This document shows, piece by piece, positions 9,916 through 21,900 of a DNA stretch of 64,000 nt. How positions within the stretch are numbered: the first letter of the stretch is position 1; each line of letters opens with the position of its first letter. This stretch comes from Undaria pinnatifida (lineage: Eukaryota > Sar > Phaeophyceae > Laminariales > Alariaceae): positions 25,696,210 through 25,760,209 of the forward strand of contig JABAKD010000002.1 of assembly GCA_012845835.1 (NCBI GenBank), given 5' to 3'. The notes beneath the pieces were generated by a model. That model worked only from the letters and a program-made list of their open reading frames with translations, ran no database searches and was not told where the DNA came from. The translations under genes were made by a program, and so were the position numbers.

Positions 9916-12900
9916 CTGCGGGAGCCGCCGCGCATTCCGTCCCGGTCCAGTCAAGCAACAAAAGGGGATCACGAACGGGATGAGAAGCAAAGGAAAAGGA
10001 AGGGGAGGAGAAAAAACGCGAAACAACAAGCAACAAAAAAACATGAACGTTTGCGTCTTTGGCACCAACGTCATCGAGGAAACACCAGCGGTAGCACGCT
10101 GGCCAAAGGCAGAACGATTAACTCAAGCGCCAGCGGCGGGGGGGTGGGGGGGGCGGGGCGTACTCATTCGTTCATTCGTTGCTTGACATGGGCATTTGAC
10201 CATTGACCACGCATCCCTTTCGAGACGGAGCACCGTTCCTACTCCCAACAGAAACACCTCCAACATTTCGGCGCTCAGTACGTTTCTTCCATATATTATA
10301 TAAACACTGTTGCAGTTTTTATCTCCTTCCTCTTCGGCCGTCTGTGGCCACCATCTGTCTTATAGTATAGCGATCGTTTTCTCGATACTATCTAATCTAG
10401 TGCCACACCGGTCTGTTTTCCTCATCTCTTGCTGCAACACATTCCGTTCCTCTTTGTGCAGTTCACATTCTCCCACTATGTGGGCTCTGCTCTCGTCTGC
10501 ATTGCCACAAAAGCCAGCTCTGTGCGTCTCCCTCCCCCTTTATCCGACTACTGGTATACCTATTGCTTCTTTGTGGCAGGTCCGGGTCCCTACACGAAAA
10601 TGGGCGTGGTCCATTGAGCCGCGCACACACGATACAATTTCAATCTCTCTTTACACCCCGTGAATATCTAAATGTTCTTCTTCATTCACCATCTTTCTTG
10701 GCGCTAGTTTCCCTCTTCTATCCTTCATTTTCCTTCTGTCTTGTATCCCCCAAACTTCTCTATGGGCAGTCTTGGTTTCCCCCTAGGTCCTTTCATACTC
10801 TCTCCATACGCCATCCCACCTTATTCCAGTTCGCCCTTTTTGTACTTTCTCCCATACAGCCCTATCAACTATTATTGCTGGTGCAACCTCTTCTTTGGCA
10901 TGTTCCTTACTTGATATTGCCATTTCAACACGTCTCTTTGTTTGAAGTGGGTACATTCCCATATCTGCCCTTTAGTACTGCTGTATTACTCGCCGTAGTT
11001 GAGCATATTAGTATGTTCGGCTGCTGACATCTGTACTGTTTTCAGCTGTGTTGCTGACTCCTTGTTCCTTCCCATGCTTCTGCATATTCTAGTTTTGGCA
11101 CAGCCATATTTATCAGGATACATCTTTTGATTCTAGTGTCAACGTGCAAGTCTGTTAGGATCGCATCCATCTTGCCTACATGTGATTCACCCTTTCCTAT
11201 TACATTGGTTATATGCGCGTCCCAAGCGCAGTCTTTTGAGTAATCTGTGCCAAGCTATGTATACTGGTCTACGATCGGTAGTTCATTTCCCCCCCACTTC
11301 CATTTGGATGTTACCGGGTTCTTCTTATCTTCGTTACATGCAACTACGTCGTACCGCGCATGTTTTTACGTTCGCTGTCACTCTCAATTTACTAATGTAT
11401 TCTAGCGCCTTCGCAATTTGTTTTGCAGTCCTTCGGGTGTTTCAGATATCCACAAGAAAGCACCCGCAAACATCAGCCCCGACACCGTGTCTTCCCCCAC
11501 GGTGGCTCCCTGCTTTGCTGCTTCAACTGCTACTATCATGTCGCTAATATATACCTTGAACAGATTGGGTGATAACGTACATCCCTGTGCCACTCCTTGT
11601 AAAATATCAACATGGGAAGTAGTTCGATATTTCCCCGCCCAGCATCACAGCACTTTGAGCACATTCCGTGGTATTTTTCATCCTTCTCCACATCTTTCCT
11701 CTGATTCCAGTTTCTAACAACTTTTTCCACGACCCGTTTTTCCATACTCTGTCATACCAGTAGGCCTTTCGTACATTTAGAAAGAAACAATGTGTCAGCG
11801 GGGAGAGGGGGGACAAACACGGTCTCCTGATCGGTGGCGAGTAACGCACCTTGAGCAGCGCCAAGCCTATCTCGGGAACGGTCGCGGAGAAAGGGTACAT
11901 TGCCGGGAACTGCTGGGCGTCGTCCGTCTCCTCCTCTTCCTCCACGCCGAAGTAGAACGAGTCGTCGATCACCTTTTTTAAGCGGAGTATTTTCGGCGGT
12001 GGGAGTAATTAAAATGCTGCAAAAATGATCCTATTCTATTTCAACGTAGTTTGTCAAAAAAAAAGGGACGCAGTTCTCAAGGGGTGAAGTGTCGTGACAG
12101 CCGCTGTTTTGCATAGATGTATGTGTCCAAGATTTTCTCGAGGGCCTCTTGCGATAATTGATGTATTCATGCCCAACGTCACGTCCTATTTCCGAAGGCA
12201 ACGCACGACGACTCATCTGTAGGAGACGGCGAGAGACGTACAGCAACAGGGATGTTTTTAGCGTCGCTAGTGCTGCAAGGCGATGCTCCTACATAGCTCA
12301 TCTCGCATACTGGTGCAGAATATTAGAATTGTGATGGCCTGTATTTTTTGCTGTTTTTCTTCGGTGTCGTGTTTGCTATCTCGGCTTCTTTGCTCCTCGC
12401 AACACATTGGGTTAGGATCGTCACAGCCAACTCCACACTCTCGTGCACGATTGCAAGCATCCCACCATCACCAGCACAGCCCCCGTCATAATCGCCACCA
12501 CCAGTGCTCTATCATCACCGTCACCGCCATCACAATCAGTCGTATCTACACCACTGCTGTCTATAATCCCTTATCTCAGCCATCACCACCGCCACCACTC
12601 TATCATCAACGTCACCGCCAACAAACTACCACCTTCCACATCACCATCATCACCGCCCCTACCATACCATCACCGCACCTACCATACCATCACTGCCCCT
12701 ACCATACCATCACCGCCCCTACCATACCATCACCACGATACAAAACCCAGATAAACTCAACTCGCAGGGCGTGACGGTATATACGCTCTGCGAACTTTCG
12801 GACAAAGCCGTGGGTAACTGGTATTGTATAACATGCAAGCCAACACACCCGCAGGGCGTAACAGAAATATATGCTCTACGATTTTCCGGCCAAGCCGTGG

Positions 12901-15900
12901 TGACTCGTATTGTCATGAAAAAGGTGTAACATCATCAGACGTCGACGCATAGTCAACTAACTGAGGACATATTTTCGGATCGGATCGCCCGCAACAAAAA
13001 CACCTTCACATCTTGGCAAAACGGGGACACATATAGTACAGTACACCTGGTACCTGGTGAGTACAATACTATTCGCCATTGGTTACCTAAAAGCTACTTA
13101 TACTCGTCTATTACTCATCTGTAATTGCCAATATCTAAAGTACCTACACGTAGATATAATTATTTATAGCATTATATATATATAACTTGCAAGGTAACAC
13201 GCCCCCTGAGATAAACTTTCACGGCGCATTATCTCCATAACAAAGAGGGATACACGATAATAAAAATGGCGGCGTTGGGGACGATCTCGTCGAGACATTT
13301 CCGTAGACGAGACTGATCGCTGGGCGCTTGCGATGAGGTAGATAGTTCTTAGGGGGGGGGGGGGGTGACGTATTTTCTGGATGACGGAGCTTCTCTACCC
13401 CTTTAGAGCCCCCAAACCCCTCCATATACTAAATCCAAGTAATTTTGTCCCCGAACACGAGTTTCCAGTTGAAAAAGACATTAACCCAAAATCGTCGACG
13501 AACGTCACTCCTGTCTTAAAAAAACGCAACGTTTTTCGTTGTGCACCTATGGCCATGAGATCGATTGTTCATCGATTTGGGCTAATATTTTTTCAATTAG
13601 AGCATATATTTTGGGGTGAGGTATGCGAGAGCTGTGCTCACATGAGGAGCCCCCTCAAAGAAAAGAAAAAAAAAAAGGGTGCACCCACCTCTACAGCAGT
13701 AGCATGTGTTTTGCACTACCTCCCGTTGCCAAGCAAAATCAGCACAACTCGTCCGAAGGGTACGTGCGTTATCCTGCGTGTCGTCAAATACGGTACACAT
13801 CTCCTTCTCTACGCTTTGCCCCCCAAAAGGCAAAAGGTCGCGCATGGTAAACGCGCGTACCTCTCTTTCTCCCCTCCGATGCACACGCCCTATCCCCGAT
13901 AGACGCGCGAAACACATCCCACACAAATTCTGACACTATGAAGAATATCGGAGCTATTTGCTATTTTCGACACTTTTTTTTTGCTGAATGACGGGGCTTC
14001 CTAAACCCAAAAATCGTCGAAATGGCATACGGCTATTTTGACGGGGCTTCCTAAACCCCAAATCGTCGGAATGGCGTGGTTATTTGTCAAATATATTTTT
14101 CTTGTAAACCTAGGCCACAGGTTGGGCCATCGGATTGCACTTTTTTTTTGCTCAAAATCAGCTTTTTTTGCCTCAAAGGGGTACAATATAGAGCGCTCCT
14201 CAACAGGTCAAGAGCCTCAGAAAGAAGAAAAAAAAATGAATGGTTGGTGCACCGTCACCGTAGCAGACGTGTTCCAAGTACCTTGTACCCAACCACGTGT
14301 GCACAGCTCTATATCGGGTTAACATTGTGCATGCCGTCAGCCTCGCCCACCCACGTCCACAAACCAAGAACTCACATCCTCCATTAACCGATACCTCATC
14401 GCAGGGTATCCACAAGCCGAGAATCCACACCCGTTAACCGAGAACTCACATCCTTTAACCGAGAACTAACATAAACCGAGATCTCACATTCATAAACAGA
14501 GTCCACATTCACAAACCCATAACTCGCGCCCATAAAATGACAACTCACATCCATGAACCGAGAAGGTTCCTCGCTTCCAGGACCAGCTGGAGCTTTGTCG
14601 GCCTTGTCAAGCCCCATTGGTGTTATCAGGGTGTCGAACTCGTCTCGCGTCTGCAAAAAACACAACACAACACGATACAAGCATAAAAAGGGGAAAAAAA
14701 AAAAAAAAAAAAAAAAAGCACGAGAAAAAATATCGCTTACGCGAAAAACATAAGAGCGCGGCGCAGGAAAAAACTCGAACGCCAAAACTAAAAACTAAGA
14801 ACCCAACCAAAAGACCCCCCCAAAAAAAACGCCGACGCCCGCCTAGGAAACGCCTTCACTCCCGCCTCAAGCGTGGCCTCGATGCCTCTGTTATGGTAGG
14901 AGACCCTCGTTCGAGGAGCTTACTCTACTAGAGTCACCCCAACAACTGCCCATGAGAAGAAAAAAAACGTAGGCGAAGCCTGACACATAAAAAAAAAGGC
15001 TATGGCTTAGTGGTATTACGGGGCAAAACAGAAACCAGGACCAAACATGGTGTTGAGAAAGACAGGGGAATGCAAAGATTTTGTCTATATCGTGGGTGTT
15101 AACCCCCACCATGGCATTTCTTTTTTTTTTGTTTCATATTTTGCTCATTCCATCTACTATGCAAACAGCAATTATGTTGCTATTTAATACCGCATTGCGC
15201 AGTTCCTCACATAAGGAGCCCCGCCCCGTCCGTGTGAAATATTCTGGCCAAAAAGGGCTCGAAAGCGCTTCCTCACTTAACTTAAACCCTTTTAAGGCCC
15301 GATCATCTAAGACCAAAAACAAAGATATTTTTTCGATATGACTGACCGTCTAGGAAGAGTCTGCAGCAACACTATACTATTAATAGTATCAGAATGCGGC
15401 GCGTGCGGTCGTCTAGCTCCTACCTTTACGCCTTGAACACACCCTCTTCCCTTCTTGGCCCCCCCGGGCTGCTTCGTGTGACCGTTTCTGGAAACGTCAT
15501 TTTTTTCCGTCAATTTTTATCCCTCTGAAGCCCTACCAAAAGGGGTTAAGGTGTCCCGCCCCATCAATCGGGAATATTCTGGCCAGAAAGTGCAACCCGT
15601 TACGCCTCCCTCACCTGAATCTCGAGCGGCTGGTACGTCTCCGCCTGCACGATGCGCTGGCAATCCCTCTCGAACTCGAGGAGAACGAGTTTTCTGAAGG
15701 GGTCCTCGAGAGCCCGCACGAGGTTCATCAGAACGTGGGTGTCCATCTTGAGGTCGTGCATCATCGACACCAGGGCTAGCACCGTCTCCTTCACCTGCTC
15801 AAATCGCATTATCGCAGAAAAACGCAATGTCAGCATCAGCATCAACAGCAACAATAATAGCAGCAACAACAGCAGCAGCAACAATAGCAGCAACAACAGC

Positions 15901-18900
15901 AGCAGCAACAGCAACAACACAACACCACACCATCAGCAACACCACCAGCAACAGCAACAACACCAGCAACAGCAACACCACCAGCAACAGCAACAACAGC
16001 AACAACATAATCAGCACCTACATCAGCATCAACACCAGGGTAGCGATAACAGCAACAACAATCGTAATCAGCACCAGCACCAGAACCCCCCCCAGAAACA
16101 AACAAACCCCATACCCCTCCTCCATCACCCCGTCCCTATCCCCCCCCCTCGCCGCGCTCTAACAGAACGCCTCATCTAAAATTTGATATTGACTTTCCTA
16201 CTGTCCCTCACGTATCCCATCATGTGTCAGTGGAAAAAAACTGATGTTACGATCGCATCCCTCCCCTCAGGAGTACAACCATAGCTATCAACACCTAATA
16301 CATTACCTGTTCCTCACGTGTCCCAACGTGCGTGCAGGGGGCGCTGTCCCAGGACGCCTGCCACAATAGAGGTTCCACTTCTTGCAAACAAAAAAAAGTT
16401 TTTTGAACGCCGGGGGGCTCCTTAACCCAAAATCGCCGGAATCTCGTTTTTTTTTTTTTTTCCTGCACGATTTTCGTCATGATACACCTAGGCCATCGAA
16501 GTGCCCATCCGGTACACGGTACAGTTGTAGCACCTTCTAGTTTTCTCAAAAAAAAAAAAAAAAAAAAAGCTTTGTTCGGGAGAGGTCTTAAGCTCCTCAA
16601 GCGGGGTACCTCAGAAAAGAAAAAGAGAAAACGGCGCTGCCTGCACCTCTACCACACAGCAGTAGCATGTGCCCCAGGTCTCACCTGCAAGAAGTGTCCT
16701 GGGCGGCTGAGCCTTGTCATATGCTCCTGGATAAGGCCGCTCAGGCTGAGCTGGCACTGCATCCAGGACTCTTCCAGCTGCGCGGGGGTAAGCAATCCTT
16801 CTCGGTGGTCCACCTGTTGTAGAATTCCGGTAACGGCAAGCACCGCACAGCTTGGCGCGTCAAAATCATACACTGCCGGACCTCTAATAAGAAAGAGAAC
16901 CACGGCAGCCACAAGCCTAAAATAATACGGGGAATCTAAGAGTACTACATCGGTAAAAACGCGCGCCCGGAGTATCACGCAGCTAGCAAAGATCAGTATC
17001 GACCATTGCCATTTATCGAACTCACAGAGCTGGCACATCTGAAAATAGTTATTCGAAAATAAGAAAATGGACAGCTGTTGTACTGAACTTGGCCCAGGAT
17101 CGACACACCCTTTACCTAATAATAAACTTAGCCCAAGACCGATATCTCGGTTTCTTATAGGAGAGCAGGTACCGTACACGTTTCGAGGAATTGTACCGCC
17201 CCGAAGAAAGGAAGGGGCGGGGGATCAGATCATGCATGGCAAAAGTCTTACCACCATACAATCTCGAAGGCAGGGGGGGGGCATATTATCACTCCTGCTT
17301 ATCCATATACAGTCGTGGTCCCGCATTAGTGCGGTACCTTGTAGCGCGAGTCCCCAGTTTAGTGCGGTGGAAAACGCTCGTCACGGCCTAACGGGTGTGT
17401 GTCACGCCTAGCGGGTGAGTGTGTGTGCATGTTATCACTCTTGGTATCTATATACAACAGTCGTGGTCTCGCGTTAGTGCGTTGACAAATCGCTTGTTGC
17501 AGTCCCCCCTACAGAGCACCGTATTACATAACCCCGGGATACCGGTAGTGCGTGGTCCTGGTTAATGCGGTTAATGAAATCTGGCGAGGCACAGCACCAA
17601 CGAGGGGCCGCGACTGCGCGCACCCTTCTTTCGCGGAAAAGTTGCGCCGCACCTGCTGGAGCAGGGTTTGCTCGACGATGAAGAAGCCGCCGACCCCGTT
17701 GGCCAGGGTCGGGAGGTACGTCAAGAACGCCTCCGTGTCGAGGTTGTCGATGTCTCTGCAAGGGACACAGAGGAGAGGAGACGGGAATGGAAAAAAGGCA
17801 AGAACGAATTCGGATGGGGTTCCTACGATGGACAGCCGGATAGATGAACGAACGGCCGGAAGAGAGAGAAGGGGCGCTACTTTGCGGGGCTCCTCTTTTG
17901 TGCTATCGTACCTGGTGATCATCGAGCGCATCTCCGCCATGGGTCTCCGGCATTCGAGGTACCACGCTTTGAAGTCGGTCAGCATGCCCAGCCGAGCGAA
18001 GATGTGAAGCGCTCGGTGGACGGGGTGTAGGTGGTCGCTTAATCGGTCCAACGCTTTCTCCTATGGGGGGGCGGCGAGAGGGAGGGAGGGGGATTGGGGA
18101 GGGGAGGGGGGGGTCAGAGGGAGTTGAGGAGACGTACTATGGGGGGGGCGCGGGAGGGAGGATGGGTGGCGGGAGGGGGGGGGGAGGGTTGAGAAGGTAG
18201 AAAATGAGAGGAAAGAAGGCGCTTGGTGCTTGGTGCAAGCAAGTTCTGCTGGTCGGCGAACACCCGACGTGCCCTATCACGATGGGGTGCGAGGGTCTAT
18301 GGCATCAAGACTACGGTGACGTCTGACAACGAGTACATCCTCCCCACCTAAAAAATTAACCTTTCCCCCCCTGAACCATTGGACTCTCCCACCCCCCTCC
18401 TCGCTCCCTGAACCATTGTCCCCTACCCCCGGTCTGGTCGGTGCAAACTCCGACGTGTTCCGTCCCCGGCTTGATAGGGATACGAGGGTCGATGATTTGA
18501 AGACTACAGCGGTGCATGATAGCGAGTCCCTCCTTCCTCTCCACACCCCATTACCCTTCCCCCTCCCCTCCTCTCCCCCCCCCCCCCCCCCGATTGTTTA
18601 GACCTTTTCCCTCAACCGTTCAACCTACTCCCGCCCTGCACCAACAACCCTCCTCCCCGCCCTGGACCATTCCCTCTCCCCTTCTCCCCTTCCCCGCCTC
18701 ATTACAAACCCCAACCCCCGAAATATCACCTCCGCTTCCTTATCCTCCGGCCGGCCCCGCAGCAGCTCGGGGACGCAATCCTCCAGCTCATCATCGTCCA
18801 AGGTCAAGCTGCACCCCAGCAGATCCCCGAGGCGAAGCAGAAACCTAACGCTGTGCGTCATCATCGCCTGACTGCGCGTGCCGCCTCCGTCCCCCTCGAG

Positions 18901-21900
18901 CCCCGCCCCGCTCTCCGTCGAGGCGCCCTGAATCTTGGTGTACCGTCGCATCGCGGCGCCGCCCATCTTATAAGACACCTCTCGGATGTCCACCAGCCAC
19001 TGAGACATCTGTTTTTGTGGGGGAGTAGGGAATGAACAGGAGGTGGAGTGGGGGTACCCGCGAGACCCACCGCTGGATTTTCCTCCTTCTTCTTAAGTGC
19101 CATTTTCTGTTACGTATCACATTCTGGCAACCGCCTGAAGCAACCTCGCCCCTGCCCTCCCCCACCACCCCACACCACCCCACACCACCCCAACTTCACC
19201 TCCAACCTTACCCCCACTCCCACCCCCACCAATCAACCAACCTGCCAACCGACCAACCAACCACCCTCCCAACCGACCAACCAACCAACCAACCAACTAA
19301 CCAATCAATCAACCAATCATCTAATCAACCAATCCATCCACCCACCAATGACCAACCTATTACGGAGAACCATAGTATCCAGAACCCACGGTATACGCAA
19401 AACTGTGTCTATTTCCCTGGTTTTCCTAACCGTATTGGGTTCTGATGACAACTCTTGTATGTCCAAGGAATCAGAACCCGCGAAAAACACAAAAACCTGT
19501 ACATTCTCCGTTTTTTACTAGCCATATTTGGTTCTGATTACTACCTGCTGTATGTTCCCCCTTAGTAGAGCCTGTTTTGGGCACTATTACGGAGGACCAA
19601 AGTAATCAGAACCCGTGGTAACCACAAAACCTGTAGATTCCCATATTTTGACCAACCAGATCTGGTTCTGATTATGATATATTCCCATATTTTGACTAAC
19701 CAGATATGGTTCTGATTATTATGTTCCCCTGCAATACCAACCGATGACTCTCCCTCCAAACTAACCAACCAACCAACCAATCATATTACGCCGGTCTCAA
19801 CATATCAACCTGTAGGTCGAGCTATTAGCCTGTCAGTCCATCACTCAACTAGCAAACCAACCAACCTGACCTACCTCCTCTGTCGTCGCCTTGTTGATCA
19901 TCTCCGTAGGCCACACATCCACCTCCTCCGCTGCGAGGCACACTAGTAATAGTAACAGTCGACCAATCAAATCAAAATCAATCCGTCAAACAAACCCAAT
20001 CAACCCACCCACCAGGTACCAAGCAACCAATCAAACCCAATCAATCAACCCCTCAACCAATCAACTTCATCGAGGCAATTTCTTACCTCCTCTTTCGTAG
20101 CCTTGTTGATCATGACCGTGAGCGATGGCATCCATCTCCTCAGCTGCGACGCAAACTTAGCGCTATCCATGGCATCGAGGCGCTGATTAATTTGGTCCAC
20201 TGTGTTCAGGGCAGAATAGTACCGCTCCTCGTGGATGTGCACGAATGCATCCATCACCATGTTCACCACGCCATCGCACTGATCCATCACACAGGGGGGG
20301 TGGGGGGAGAAAGGGGGGGGGTGTACTCAGTTCGTGTATGGCCGTAGTCGTATGACCATACACCCTCGCATCCCTACTATGCCGGGACGGGAGCACGCCG
20401 AGTTTTCACCAACCACGCAGACATTGCTTGCACCATGCGCGAAGCGCCGTCAGGTGCTCCGCGAGTCGCATGAAGAGTGAACTGTATCCTTCCAAGAACC
20501 GCTCGTAAGACGGACTTCGGCACCTTGGGCCTACTTTCTTGCTTATGGATTACAGCGCCAACGAGTTACTTCGTTTTCTGGTGTGGCCACTCCAGAGACA
20601 GCAATGGGTATTATCATGTCACTGCCACGTGGGTGCCTTACCATATTCACACTACGTGATGCGACCCTTCGCCTTGTGCGGAGTTAGGGTTCTCCACCCC
20701 GCACAATATGATCTAACTCGATAACCATCACAGTGACCGCCAAAAAAAAAAAAACGGTGCCCTGGTTGTCCAGCTCACGCAGTGAAGCATGTTTTACAGG
20801 GTCGTTGTCAACCAACGCCAACCCCAATATACATGTAATGTTTTACAGCGTCGGTGCCAACCGAGGCCAACTATTATAATATTTCAAGGGGGGGGGGCGG
20901 AGGGAGGGGGGGGGGGGGTAAACATCAAATCGGTAAGGGTGCGCCAGCTAGCGTTGGGCTGCAAAAGCAACTGAGTTAAATCGACACACGACGCGTATGA
21001 AAATACGTGGAAGTGTGGTGAGCTAAAGCTTGATTTTTCCCCATCCGCCGGAGGATAAAAAAAAAAAAAAAAAGGTATTGTTGGTGGAGGTTGTTTTGGG
21101 TTGCCGCGAAGTTGCTCAGCGATACCCTCACGTGAAAAAATCAACTAAAACCCGTACCCTTAACCATGAAACCTCAACCCACACTAAAACCGGTAAAACA
21201 GGGACTGGCTTGTGGCGTTCTCCCACAGACTCGTGCCTAAAAACAATTCCTGTAGCACCGTTGTTTCGGCAACCGAGTCTAATTGACACACGACACATAC
21301 GTGGAAGCTTGGTCTATTTTTACCAATTTGCCAGAGGATAAACATGAAACCAAAACAAAAATTCCTAGCTTACCTGCCGGATAACCTGCGAAGCCGCCTC
21401 AATATTCCGGGTCGCGTGTCTCTGCTGCAGGAGCTCCTTGGCCGTGGACAACGCCGACCCCCCTGTCGCCTGCACCCTGCTGTCCAGGTCCACCACCTGC
21501 CGGCGACGCCAACGAAAAGCCGAAGGGTGTCAACGCCGAAGGATGAACACATATCGGCCTTGTGTTTTCGCTCTCGTAGGTATGCCGGCAATTCATTGCC
21601 TCCACTAACATACTATTACAATGTAGCATGTAGCTTTTGCATTGAACTGTTAGAAGTGCGCTGAGTTTACCTTCCAGCTTGGCAATTACCTGGAACCTCT
21701 CTCAATACATATATCCACCCTCTCCTTTCCTTTTCCATCTGTGTATCCACGAAGAGGGCTCTCTTGCCCCTTCCTTCTCTCTCCCCCCCCACCCCTCCCT
21801 TCTTTCCTCTCCCTCTCCATTCCCCTTCCGCCTCCCTTCCTCCTCCCCTTCGTCCCTTCGTCCCTCCCTCTCTCCCCTCCCTTTCTCCCCTCCCCCTTCC

